From the NCBI RefSeq assembly GCF_002204185.1, contig NZ_MXPU01000005.1:310001-374000 (forward strand): a stretch of 64,000 bases of DNA, in the 5' to 3' direction. The translations under genes were made by a program, and so were the position numbers. The number at the start of each line of letters is the position of its first letter. The stretch's first letter is position 1. Below, in pieces: positions 1 to 8,131 of the stretch. Under the pieces are notes generated by a model, which searched no databases, was not told the DNA's origin, and saw only the letters and a list, made by a program, of their open reading frames with translations. Source of the DNA: Rhizobium esperanzae. GTDB lineage: Bacteria; Pseudomonadota; Alphaproteobacteria; Rhizobiales; Rhizobiaceae.

Positions 1-295
1 TGCAGAGCATGAGAAAGCCGGAGATCCAGGTGAAATAGCTCTCATATTTGAACCAGGTCAGGTGCTCCGGCATTTGCGCGGGCGCCACAAGATATTTCTG
101 GATGTGATAGAAGCCGCCGCCATGGACCTGCCATTCCTCGCCATAAGCGCCAGGCGGCAGATGCGGGCGTTTCACCAGTCCGAGATCGAGCGCGATGAAA
201 TAGAAGGACGATCCGATCCAGGCGATCGCGGTGATGACATGGAACCAGCGCGCCGCGAAGGCGAGCCATTCCCATGCTATGGCATATTCATACAT
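1..295 (-). CDS. puuD: Urate hydroxylase PuuD, N-terminal part (cut by window edge)
   Basis: The reading frame starts at an ATG at 293-295 and runs off the left edge, giving about 98 residues. It opens with MYEYAIAWEWLAFAARWFHV, followed by a hydrophobic stretch (ITAIAWIGSSFYFIALDLGL). Next comes a YGEEWQVHGGGFYHIQKY segment typical of the membrane domain of PuuD, the cytochrome-c-linked bacterial urate hydroxylase. It would oxidise urate to 5-hydroxyisourate at the inner membrane. Nearby xanthine dehydrogenase genes supply the upstream step of the same pathway, which supports the call. The C-terminal cytochrome domain lies outside the window. Confidence 0.8.
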   Translation of the reverse strand, partial: MYEYAIAWEWLAFAARWFHVITAIAWIGSSFYFIALDLGLVKRPHLPPGAYGEEWQVHGGGFYHIQKYLVAPAQMPEHLTWFKYESYFTWISGFLMLC

Positions 296-624
296 CGAAT
301 TCCCCTAACTTCCTCCGACTCGCAACATTGCGGAAATTTTGCCGGGGAGGGAAGAGAAGAATGAAGAGCTGCACATGCCTGTCGGTTTTCGTAACGGCGG
401 CAGCCCAAGGGAGCAACGGAATGATCAACGGAACGCACATCGCCGATCTGTCGTCCCGTGCCTAAAAGCTGCCGAGAAGGCCGTGCATTATTACTGTCTC
501 ATATTGGATTTGCAAAAATTAGCGGATCTTGAAACTAGGATGCGCGGATACAGTTAGATTTGCAGGCCGCCGGCATGAAATAATAAGAACCGTTGGAATC
601 GGCGGCGCATTCATCGACGGAGAG
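296..624. other. Intergenic region, no gene recognised
   Basis: This stretch separates the divergent puuD and the small exported protein gene. It must hold both promoters, but I could not pick convincing -35/-10 boxes. Short open frames here overlap on both strands and show no family resemblance. Confidence 0.4.
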
Positions 625-963
625 ATGCCCATGCGCAGCATTCTGACGTGTGTGATGATGGCATACGCATCGTTGGCGATGGCTCACGACGCACCTTCGG
701 GGTGGAGTTATGACCCCTATTGTTGCAATGGCGACAGTCATAATGGCGATTGCCAGATGATTCCGTCGAAAAGCGTGGCGGTGACGCCCAACGGATATCG
801 TGTGACGCTGATGCCGGGCGACCACCGGCTGGTGACGCATGCTCACGTCTTTCTGCTGCCGATGACGAAGGCGATGCAGTCCGGCGACGGTGATTATCAC
901 CTCTGTCTGTTCCCCAACGAGAACACGCCGCGTTGCTTCTACGCGCCGGAAATGGGATTTTGA
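625..963 (+). CDS. Small exported protein of unknown function
   Basis: About 112 residues from the ATG at 625 (a second ATG at 631 is equally possible; GGAGAG lies just upstream). The start MPMRSILTCVMMAYASLAMA is a good Sec signal peptide, with likely cleavage after AMA. The mature part begins HDAPSGWSYDPYCCNGDSHN and holds several cysteines (the CC pair, GDCQMI, HLCLF, PRCFY), suggesting a disulphide-bonded periplasmic protein. An upstream extension of the frame to 529 is possible but would bury the signal peptide. I do not recognise a function. Confidence 0.6.
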   Translation: MPMRSILTCVMMAYASLAMAHDAPSGWSYDPYCCNGDSHNGDCQMIPSKSVAVTPNGYRVTLMPGDHRLVTHAHVFLLPMTKAMQSGDGDYHLCLFPNENTPRCFYAPEMGF

Positions 964-1017
964 AGTCGACCGTAGCAAAGCCCGGTTCGGCGTGACTGGC
1001 CCTGATGTGTTGCCGGA

Positions 1018-1914
1018 TTAGTTTCCGGTGGATTTCATCTCCTCCAGGATCCAATTGCGGAAGGCCTTGATCTTCGGCACGTTGCGGCGATTTTCAGGAT
1101 AGGCGAGCCAGTAGGCTTTGCCGTCGCTGCGGGTCAGTTCGAAAGGCTGATAGAGCCGGCCGAGTGCGATTTCGGCCGCGTAGAAGGCCGGATGGAGGAT
1201 GGCGACTCCGTGACCGGCGATCGCCGCATCGGCTTCCACCGCCTGCGAGCCGAGCTGGTTGCGCGGGCGCCGGTCGAGATCCGTGTCCGTGACGCCGGCT
1301 GCCTCGAACCATTGTTTCCACCAAATGTCCCCGGCGTCGAAGAGGTCGAATTTCAGGAGATCGCGCGGCTCCTTGATACCGCCCGCCGATTCCGCCAGTT
1401 TCGGGCTCAGCATCGGAGTGAATTCAAGTCCCATCAGCCGGTGCAGCGTCAGCCCCGGCCAGTTGCCGTCGCCCCAGCGGATGCCGACGTCGATCTGCTC
1501 GCGAGCGAAGTCGATGATGTCGGAGGTCGCCTGAAACCGAACCGCGATCGCCGGATGCTTCAAATGGAAGGAGCCGAGGCGCGGCGCCAGCCATTTCGAC
1601 GCGAAAGTATGGGTCGAACTGATGGCGAGCGTGCCTTCGACGCTGTCGCGCGCCGTCGCCATGGCGTCATGCAGCATGGCGAAGGCTTCAGTCACCTTCG
1701 GCGCCAGCCGCTCGCCGGTCTCCGTCAGCGCGATCTGGCGCGGGCGGCGCAGGAAGAGCGGCTCGCCGACATTCTCCTCCAGCAATTTGACCTGATAGCT
1801 GACGGCCGTCTGCGTCATGCCAAGTTCGTCGCCCGCCTTGGTGAAACTGCCGAGCCGGGCGGCGGCCTCGAAGACGCGCAACGCATTCAGCGGGAACTGT
1901 TTCGAGAGTTTCAT
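1018..1914 (-). CDS. LysR-family regulator, GcvA-like
   Basis: The 298-residue protein has an N-terminal winged helix-turn-helix at about residues 7-66, with LGSFTKAGDELGMTQTAVSY as the core. A periplasmic-binding-type effector domain follows from about residue 90. The opening FPLNALRVFEAAARLGSFTKA is the form seen in the GcvA subgroup. It is divergent from the small gene at 2016, with about 100 bp between them, the usual layout for a LysR regulator and its target. Its effector cannot be told from sequence. It is not obviously linked to xdh, whose operon reads towards it. Confidence 0.9.
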   Translation of the reverse strand: MKLSKQFPLNALRVFEAAARLGSFTKAGDELGMTQTAVSYQVKLLEENVGEPLFLRRPRQIALTETGERLAPKVTEAFAMLHDAMATARDSVEGTLAISSTHTFASKWLAPRLGSFHLKHPAIAVRFQATSDIIDFAREQIDVGIRWGDGNWPGLTLHRLMGLEFTPMLSPKLAESAGGIKEPRDLLKFDLFDAGDIWWKQWFEAAGVTDTDLDRRPRNQLGSQAVEADAAIAGHGVAILHPAFYAAEIALGRLYQPFELTRSDGKAYWLAYPENRRNVPKIKAFRNWILEEMKSTGN

Positions 1915-2015
1915 GGATAAGTTCTCTTGATGCAGGCAGACAGTCGTTCGATTGGAATTGCAGCATTTTTAGCGGCAGACTGCAACTCATACCATCAATC
2001 TGATGAGGTGACGTC

Positions 2016-2216
2016 ATGGATTGCCACGCTATCGAAGAGAGCCGGCCGCAGCAGATCAGTGTTTTCCTGCGCCTTGCCGGCTGGTTGTCAGGCAGCGCGA
2101 ACCGGCTCCGCCGTCTGCCGAGGCTCGACCTTTCCGCGACGCCGGACCGCGTCAAGCGCGACCTCGGTTTTCTCGACGGGCGTGATCCCTATTACGAGGA
2201 CGAGCGCATGCTGTAG
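2016..2216 (+). CDS. Small DUF1127-like protein
   Basis: 66 residues from an ATG preceded by GATGAGGTGACGTC, which contains a plausible ribosome-binding site. The C-terminal half (residues about 35-60, LDLSATPDRVKRDLGFLDGR) resembles the short, basic DUF1127/YjiS family common in rhizobia, where members bind RNA or affect phosphate and carbon metabolism. It is divergent from the LysR gene and so may be its target. Its last 25 bp overlap the 3' end of xdhC on the other strand. The family call is by resemblance only. Confidence 0.6.
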   Translation: MDCHAIEESRPQQISVFLRLAGWLSGSANRLRRLPRLDLSATPDRVKRDLGFLDGRDPYYEDERML

Positions 2217-3001
2217 GTCGCGAGCGCGATCAGGATCTCGGCGGCGGTCATCGCGGCGATCACTTCCGGGCGCTTGTCGCTGACCGCGGAGCCGCCGATT
2301 GGCAGCGTCAGCCGCTCCATCCAGCCGCGCTCGCCGCCGCCTTCGCGCGAAAGCCAGCTTGCGAAGGTGGCGCGTTTGGTCGCGGAACCGATCATGCCGG
2401 TATAGGCGAGGTCGGTTCTCGCAAGCGCCTCGCGGGCGATGAGGAAATCAAGCGCGTGGTCATGGGTCAGGATGACCACCGCGCCGCCGGCGGGAATATC
2501 TTTCACCAACGCTTCCGGCATTGGCACGAGCCGGGCCCTGGTTTCATCCGGCAGGTTGGCGAGTTCTTGCTGTCTCGTTTCGACGACCGTCACCGACAGC
2601 GGCAGCGGCGCAAGGGCTGCCGCCAGCGCTCGGCCGACATGGCCGGCGCCGAAGAGAAAGACCTCCGGCAGGCGCTCGCCGGCAAGCCTTGCCTCGAGCT
2701 CGTCCGTCAGCGTCTTCGTCAGCCGCCGAAACCGCAGTTGCGTGCGCCCGCCGCAGCACTGGCCGATTTCTGGGCCGAGCGGGATGTCCATGGTAAGGGC
2801 TCCGCCGGTTCCAGCCAGCATCTCACGTGCATTTGCGATTGCCATGAACTCGAACTGGCCGCCGCCGATGGTGCTCCACAATGCGGTTGGCGAGACGAGC
2901 ATGAAGGCGCCGGCCTCGCGCGGGGTGGAGCCTTGCGTGCCGGTGATGTCGACGAGGACGCTCTCTGGGTGGGCGGCGAGGAAGGTGTGGAGGTCGGTCA
3001 T
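2192..3001 (-). CDS. xdhC: Xanthine dehydrogenase accessory protein XdhC
   Basis: 269 residues. XdhC binds molybdenum cofactor, promotes its sulfuration and hands it to the XdhB subunit. Visible features are the N-terminal CoxI-type segment ITGTQGSTPREAGAFMLV (about 19-36) and a C-terminal Rossmann motif LFGAGHVGRALAAALAPL. It is last in the leftward bdhA-xdhA-xdhB-xdhC operon, 81 bp after xdhB. Its end overlaps the convergent DUF1127-like gene. Length and order match rhizobial xdh operons. Confidence 0.93.
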   Translation of the reverse strand: MTDLHTFLAAHPESVLVDITGTQGSTPREAGAFMLVSPTALWSTIGGGQFEFMAIANAREMLAGTGGALTMDIPLGPEIGQCCGGRTQLRFRRLTKTLTDELEARLAGERLPEVFLFGAGHVGRALAAALAPLPLSVTVVETRQQELANLPDETRARLVPMPEALVKDIPAGGAVVILTHDHALDFLIAREALARTDLAYTGMIGSATKRATFASWLSREGGGERGWMERLTLPIGGSAVSDKRPEVIAAMTAAEILIALATYSMRSSS

Positions 3002-3082
3002 GGGAAGACAACCGATGGGTATGTGGCTGCTGCACCCGCTCTCCGCCGGTCCTGCCCATACAACAAATCAGCCGGACGCATC

Positions 3083-5422
3083 CTACACCCGCTTCATCCG
3101 CTCCACCGCCATCAGCACCCGCTCCGGCGTCGCCGGGGCGTCCAGCCTCGGGCAGACCTTGTAATCCGCGACGCTCGCCACGGCCATCGACAGGGCTTCC
3201 AGCACCGAGATCGCCAGCATGAAGGGCGGTTCGCCGACCGCCTTGGAGCGGCCGATCGTGGCCTCGGCGTTCTCCGACCATTCGGCAAGCCGCACGTTGA
3301 AGATTTTCGGACGGTCGGAGGCGAGCGGGATCTTGTAGGTCGATGGGGCATGGGTGCGCAGCCGGCCCTTGTCGTCCCACCAAAGCTCTTCCGTCGTCAG
3401 CCAGCCCAAGCCTTGCACGAAGGCCCCTTCGACCTGACCGAGGTCGATCGCCGGGTTCAGCGAGCGGCCGACATCGTGGAGGATGTCGGTGCGGTCGAGC
3501 AGATATTCGCCGGTCAGCGTATCGATCGAGACCTCGGTGCAGGCGGCGCCATAGGCGAAATAATAGAAGGGCGTCCCGCGCCCAGCCTTGCGGTCCCAGT
3601 GGATCTTCGGCGTCTTGTAGAAGCCGGCCGCGGAAAGCTGGACACGGGCGAAATAGGCCTGCTTGATGAAATCGGGGAAGGAGATCTCGATCTCGCCGAC
3701 GCGCACGCGGTTCGGCAGGAAAACGACGTCGGAAGGCGCCACCTCCCATTTTTCGGCGGCAAAGGCCACCAGACGTTCCTTGATCTGGCGGGCGGCATCA
3801 AAGGCCGCCATGCCGTTCAGGTCCGAGCCGGAAGAGGCGGCGGTGGCCGAGGTATTCGGCACCTTGCCCGTCGTCGTCGCGGTGATTTTCACCCTAGAGA
3901 TATCGACCTGGAAACTGTCGGCCAGCACCTGCGCCACCTTCGTGTAAAGGCCCTGGCCCATTTCGGTGCCGCCGTGGTTCAGGTGGATCGAGCCGTCCTG
4001 ATAGATATGGACGAGGGCGCCGGCCTGATTGAAGGCGGTCATGGTGAAGGAGATGCCGAATTTGACCGGCGTCAGGGCGATGCCTTTTCTGATATAGCGG
4101 CTGTCGCGATTGAAGGCGATGATGGCGTTGCGCCGCGCCCGGTAGTCGGCCGTTTCCTCCAGCTCCTCGATGACACGGGCGATGATGTTGTCCTCGACCT
4201 CCTGATGGTAGGGCGTAAGGGTCCGTCCGGAGCCCGGTTGGCCGTAGAAATTCAGCTTACGGATATCGAGCGGATCCTTGCCGAGGGCATAGGCGATCTC
4301 CTCGATGATGCGCTCGGCACCCAGCATGCCCTGTGGCCCGCCGAATCCGCGGAAGGCGGTGTTGGAGACGGTGTGCGTCTTCAAGGGTTTCGACTGCAGA
4401 TGCACATGCGGATAAAAATAGCTGGAATCGGCGTGGAAAAGCGCCCTGTCGGTCACCGGTCCCGAGAGGTCGGAGGAAAAGCCGCAGCGGGCCGCATAAG
4501 TCGCATCGACGGCGTGGATACGACCTTCAGTGTCGAAGCCCACCTCGTAATCAACGAGGAAATCGTGGCGCTTGCCGGTGGCGCTCATATCCTCGTCGCG
4601 GTCGGGACGGAACTTTACGGCGCGGCCGAGCTTCTTGGCGGCGATCGCCGCAAGGGCTGCGAACTGGTTGCCCTGCGTTTCCTTGCCGCCGAAGCCGCCG
4701 CCCATGCGGCGCACATTGACGGTCACCGCGTTGGAGGGGATATCGAGCACATGGCCGACGATATGCTGGATCTCGCTCGGATGCTGCGTCGACGACCAGA
4801 CGGTAACCTCGTCATCCTCGCCCGGTATTGCCACGGCGATATGGCCTTCGAGATAGAAATGCTCCTGGCCGCCGATGCGCATCTGCCCCTTCAGACGCAT
4901 GGCGGCGTTCGGCATTTCCGTTTCCGACTCGCCGCGCTGAAGCGTCATCGGCGTAATGACCAGCGGAGAGCCATTGGCGAGCGCGCCGTCGATATCGTGC
5001 CAGTGCGGCAGGTCGCGATAGTCGATCTTCGCCAGCCGCGCCGCGCGCCGCGCAGCGTCGCGTGTTTCGGCGATGACGGCAAAGATCGGTTGGCCGTGGA
5101 ACTGAACCAGAGTTTCGGCGAGCAGCGGCTCGTCCTGGCTGCCGTTGGAACTGGTGTCGTTGACGCCGGGCACGTCCTTGCCGGTGAAGGCCCAGACGAC
5201 GCCGGGATAGGCGGCGACCGCGGAAAGATCGATGCTTAGGATTTCGGCGTGCGCCCGATCGGAAAGGCCGAGCGCTCCGTGCAGCAGGCCTGAGGGCTCG
5301 GGAATATCGTCGATATAATCGGCGGTTCCGGTGACATGCTTATGCGCTGAATCATGCCGCAGCGAGCCGTGCATGGGGCCTGAGATGACGACTTTGGGAT
5401 CTTCGAAGGTGGATTTGTCCAT
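3083..5422 (-). CDS. xdhB: Xanthine dehydrogenase, molybdopterin-binding subunit XdhB
   Basis: 779 residues from the ATG at 5420-5422, which has GAAGGAG seven bases upstream. A longer frame to 5587 would read through an intergenic repeat and is rejected. The protein carries the aldehyde oxidase/xanthine dehydrogenase a/b hammerhead domain (about 25-135) and the large Moco-binding domain. Visible motifs include RRMGGGFGGKETQ, TAFRGFGGPQGM, HLNHGGTEMGQGL and the near-C-terminal VGEPPFML, whose Glu is the catalytic base in this family. It oxidises hypoxanthine and xanthine to urate together with XdhA. Confidence 0.96.
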   Translation of the reverse strand: MDKSTFEDPKVVISGPMHGSLRHDSAHKHVTGTADYIDDIPEPSGLLHGALGLSDRAHAEILSIDLSAVAAYPGVVWAFTGKDVPGVNDTSSNGSQDEPLLAETLVQFHGQPIFAVIAETRDAARRAARLAKIDYRDLPHWHDIDGALANGSPLVITPMTLQRGESETEMPNAAMRLKGQMRIGGQEHFYLEGHIAVAIPGEDDEVTVWSSTQHPSEIQHIVGHVLDIPSNAVTVNVRRMGGGFGGKETQGNQFAALAAIAAKKLGRAVKFRPDRDEDMSATGKRHDFLVDYEVGFDTEGRIHAVDATYAARCGFSSDLSGPVTDRALFHADSSYFYPHVHLQSKPLKTHTVSNTAFRGFGGPQGMLGAERIIEEIAYALGKDPLDIRKLNFYGQPGSGRTLTPYHQEVEDNIIARVIEELEETADYRARRNAIIAFNRDSRYIRKGIALTPVKFGISFTMTAFNQAGALVHIYQDGSIHLNHGGTEMGQGLYTKVAQVLADSFQVDISRVKITATTTGKVPNTSATAASSGSDLNGMAAFDAARQIKERLVAFAAEKWEVAPSDVVFLPNRVRVGEIEISFPDFIKQAYFARVQLSAAGFYKTPKIHWDRKAGRGTPFYYFAYGAACTEVSIDTLTGEYLLDRTDILHDVGRSLNPAIDLGQVEGAFVQGLGWLTTEELWWDDKGRLRTHAPSTYKIPLASDRPKIFNVRLAEWSENAEATIGRSKAVGEPPFMLAISVLEALSMAVASVADYKVCPRLDAPATPERVLMAVERMKRV

Positions 5423-5452
5423 TAGATGGCTCCTTCGAGAGGAGATGTTGCG

Positions 5453-5581
5453 GCATGCGGCCCCCTCATCCGCCCTTCGGGCACCTTTCCCCCGAGGATA
5501 GAAGGGGGAAAGGCGACGGCGCGGCACTCCCTTCTCCCCAGCGGAGAGAAGGTGGCGGCAGCCGGATGAGGGGGGTGGTTT
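5453..5581. repeat. RIME-like intergenic palindromic element
   Basis: The outer arms CCCCCTCATCCGCC and GGCAGCCGGATGAGGGGG face each other, and inner arms around CTTTCCCCC / GGGGGAAAGG form a second palindrome. This two-palindrome layout is that of Rhizobium intergenic mosaic elements. It sits between xdhA and xdhB inside an apparent operon, where it would fold in the mRNA. Related copies are at 17242 and 58636. Confidence 0.75.
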
Positions 5582-5603
5582 GCGCAAATATGAACCGTCT
5601 TCA

Positions 5604-7070
5604 TCACGCCACCTCCTCGAACCGCTTCAGCTCAGCCGGCGCGCCCACCGTTTCCAGATAGAACCGCGTCAACAAATTCTTCGCCGTCAGCTGGCGGTAT
5701 TCCGCCGTAGCGCGCCAGTCGGTGAGCGGCTGGAAATCGGCGTCGAAGGCTGGGCGGGCCGCTTCGATCGTTGCTTCCGCCCACGGCCTGCCGATCAGTT
5801 CGGCCTCCACCGTCCGGGCGCGTTTCGGCGTTGCCGCCATGCCGCCGTAGGCGATGCGGATGTCGGTGACGATCTCCGCGTCGTCGAGGGTCAGCAGGAA
5901 GGCGCCGAGCACGGCGGTGATGTCCTCGTCGCGGCGCTTGGTGATCTTGTAGGCGGCAAAGCGGCTGGTTGCCTTGGGGTAGGGCACGAAGACGCTTTCG
6001 ACGAACTCGCCTGGCCTGCGGTCCTGCTTGCCATAGGCGATAAAGAAATCCTCGAGCGGCATTTTGCGCTGGCCTTCGAGGGAGCGCAGCGTCAACGTCG
6101 CCCCGAGCGCGATCAAGGGTGGCGGACTGTCGCCGATCGGCGAGCCGTTGGCGACGTTGCCGCCGATCGTGCCCATGTTGCGTACCTGCTCGCCGCCGAT
6201 GCGGTCGATAAGCCGCCCGAGCGCCGGAATCTTTTTGGAGATCGCCGCGAAGGCGCCGGTATAGCTGACGCCGGCGCCGATGGTGATGCCGTCCTCGATC
6301 TCCGTGACCGACTGCAACTCGCTCAAGTGATTGATGAAGACGACGGGACTCAGCCGCCTCATCTGCTTCGTGACCCATAGGCCGACATCGGTCGAGCCGG
6401 CGACCACGGTCGCGTCGGGCTCTTCGGAGAGACTTTCGGCGAGCGCTTGAAGCGACGCCGGCACGATCAGCCGGTCCTCCCCGCTGCCAATCTCGATCGT
6501 GCCGCTCGCCTGCATGGCCCAGAGGCGCGCAATTATTTCCGAGCGTGTCCGCTCCAGCGGGTCGAACAGCGCGCTCGGGCGCGTCAGGCCCACCTGCTCG
6601 GCAGCCTTGACGATCGGCTCATAGCCGGTGCAGCGACAGAGATTGCCTTGCAGCGCCTTTTCGATCTCCCGGCGGCCGGGATTTTCCTTCGTCAGCCACA
6701 GCCCGTAGAGCGACATCACGAAGCCCGGCGTGCAGAAGCCGCATTGCGAGCCGTGGCAATCGACCAGCGCCTGCTGCACCGGATGCAGCGCACCGTCCCG
6801 GCCGGCCAGATGCTCGACCGTCACCACGTGCGTGGCGTGCAGCGACCCCATGAAGCGGATGCAGGCATTGACGGATTCATAGGCGAGCTTGCCGTCCGCT
6901 AGCCGCCCGACGAGCACGGTGCAGGCGCCGCAATCGCCCTCCGCGCATCCCTCCTTGGTGCCGGTCAGGCGCCGCTTCAACCTGAGAAAATCAAGAAGCG
7001 TCTCGGTTGGCCCGACATCGGTAAGCGCAATGTCGTCGCCATTCAGGATGAAGCGGATGCTGTCGTTCAT
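5604..7070 (-). CDS. xdhA: Xanthine dehydrogenase small subunit XdhA (2Fe-2S and FAD)
   Basis: 488 residues from the ATG at 7068-7070; the longer frame to 7124 would overlap bdhA. The N-terminal ferredoxin-type domain has cysteine motifs KEGCAEGDCGACTVLVG (about 39-55). A second [2Fe-2S] domain follows with HGSQCGFCTPGF and GNLCRCTGY. An FAD-binding domain begins near residue 175 (VVAGSTDVGLWVTKQ) and the CO dehydrogenase flavoprotein C-terminal domain closes the protein. It passes electrons from XdhB to NAD. It lies 28 bp downstream of bdhA and is very likely co-transcribed. Confidence 0.96.
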   Translation of the reverse strand: MNDSIRFILNGDDIALTDVGPTETLLDFLRLKRRLTGTKEGCAEGDCGACTVLVGRLADGKLAYESVNACIRFMGSLHATHVVTVEHLAGRDGALHPVQQALVDCHGSQCGFCTPGFVMSLYGLWLTKENPGRREIEKALQGNLCRCTGYEPIVKAAEQVGLTRPSALFDPLERTRSEIIARLWAMQASGTIEIGSGEDRLIVPASLQALAESLSEEPDATVVAGSTDVGLWVTKQMRRLSPVVFINHLSELQSVTEIEDGITIGAGVSYTGAFAAISKKIPALGRLIDRIGGEQVRNMGTIGGNVANGSPIGDSPPPLIALGATLTLRSLEGQRKMPLEDFFIAYGKQDRRPGEFVESVFVPYPKATSRFAAYKITKRRDEDITAVLGAFLLTLDDAEIVTDIRIAYGGMAATPKRARTVEAELIGRPWAEATIEAARPAFDADFQPLTDWRATAEYRQLTAKNLLTRFYLETVGAPAELKRFEEVA

Positions 7071-7098
7071 GATATTCCCGGTTGTTTTTTCCAAATGG

Positions 7099-7875
7099 TT
7101 AGGCTGCGGTCCAGCCACCGTCAATCGAGATGTGCGTTCCGGTCACCTGCCGGGCGGCATCGCTCGCAAGGTAGAGCGACAGCGCGCCGATCTCCTCAGC
7201 CTTGACGAATTCACGCGTCGGCTGCGCCTTCAGGATGACCTCGCTCTTCACCTGTTCCTCGGTCATGCCGCGGGCCCTGGCGGTATCCGGTATCTGCTTC
7301 TCGACGAGCGGCGTCAGCACGTAGCCCGGGCAGATGGCGTTGACCGTCACGCCGAATTCGGCAAGTTCCAGCGCCGCTGTCTTCGTGAGGCCTAATATAC
7401 CATGCTTTGCTGCGACATAGGCGGATTTGAAGGGGGAGGCGACGAGCCCGTGGGCCGAGGCGATGTTGATGATGCGGCCATGCTTCCTAGCCTTCATCAG
7501 CGGAATGGCGGCGCGCATGGTGTGAAAGGAGCTCGACAGATTGATGGCTATGATCTGATCCCATTTCTCGATCGGGAAATCCTCGATCTTCTCGACATGC
7601 TGAACGCCGGCATTGTTGACCAGCACATCGACGCTGCCGAAGGTCTTTGCCGCCGTTTCGATCAGATCGGTAATCTCGGCGGGCTTGGTCATGTCGGCCG
7701 GATGGTAGATCGCCCGGGCCTTCGACACTGATTCAAGCCGCGCGACGATCGCCTTGATTTCACCGGCATTTCCGAAACCGTTGATGACAATATTGTCGCC
7801 GGCTTCGGCGAAGGTGGTGGCGATCGCAAGGCCGATGCCGCTGGTGGAACCGGTGACGACGACTGATCTGCTCAT
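7099..7875 (-). CDS. bdhA: D-3-hydroxybutyrate dehydrogenase (short-chain dehydrogenase)
   Basis: 258 residues from the ATG at 7873-7875. The Rossmann motif VVTGSTSGIGLAIATTF is at the N-terminus, NNAG near residue 90, and the catalytic Ser plus YVAAK near 140-160 (IINIASAHGL, SAYVAAKHG). The C-terminal ICPGYVLTPLVEKQI and the final SIDGGWTAA fit bacterial 3-hydroxybutyrate dehydrogenases, which convert 3-hydroxybutyrate from polyhydroxybutyrate to acetoacetate. In Sinorhizobium meliloti bdhA is reported in an operon with xdh genes. The same order here supports the assignment over a generic SDR. Confidence 0.88.
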   Translation of the reverse strand: MSRSVVVTGSTSGIGLAIATTFAEAGDNIVINGFGNAGEIKAIVARLESVSKARAIYHPADMTKPAEITDLIETAAKTFGSVDVLVNNAGVQHVEKIEDFPIEKWDQIIAINLSSSFHTMRAAIPLMKARKHGRIINIASAHGLVASPFKSAYVAAKHGILGLTKTAALELAEFGVTVNAICPGYVLTPLVEKQIPDTARARGMTEEQVKSEVILKAQPTREFVKAEEIGALSLYLASDAARQVTGTHISIDGGWTAA

Positions 7876-8016
7876 GCTGTTTCTCCCTGAATGCCGATGC
7901 TGCGTCGCAGCGTTAGCCGCGAGGTTATTCCCAAAGCCGGCTGGCTGGCAATTCCGCTTTATTGGCTTTTCTCGCTCGCATCCGTGTCCTATTGATTTGT
8001 CATGATAATCGGCGTG

Positions 8017-8053
8017 GAGCATTTCCGTTTTTCTCCGAATCACGGAAATGCTC
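8017..8053. repeat. Short inverted-repeat element (GAGCATTTCCG type)
   Basis: Perfect 11-bp arms GAGCATTTCCG (8017-8027) and CGGAAATGCTC (8043-8053) enclose TTTTTCTCCGAATCA. It lies directly before a second, unrelated inverted repeat upstream of glpK. I recognise this motif as a recurrent Rhizobium intergenic element; its role is unknown. Confidence 0.7.
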
Positions 8054-8068
8054 TATCTCTTTGTTCCA

Positions 8069-8113
8069 CGCAATTCCGGACCCAAAACTGCTGCGCACTT
8101 TTGCTGGAATTGC
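8069..8113. repeat. Short inverted-repeat element (GCAATTCC type), copy 1
   Basis: Arms GCAATTCC (8070-8077) and GGAATTGC (8106-8113) flank a 28-bp core. A second copy with the same ends and a similar core (CAAAA/CAAAC..., TTTTGCT) is at 23267-23310, which shows this is a dispersed repeat rather than a local hairpin. It ends 18 bp before the glpK start codon, so the core may affect glpK expression. Confidence 0.75.
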
Positions 8114-8131
8114 TCTAGGGAGAGGGATTTC

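Noticed and set aside
2456..5239. A 927-codon open frame on the plus strand opposite xdhB and xdhC
   Set aside because: It is a mirror of the high-GC xdh genes. The xdh frames show full catalytic motifs, and this one has none and no start signal.
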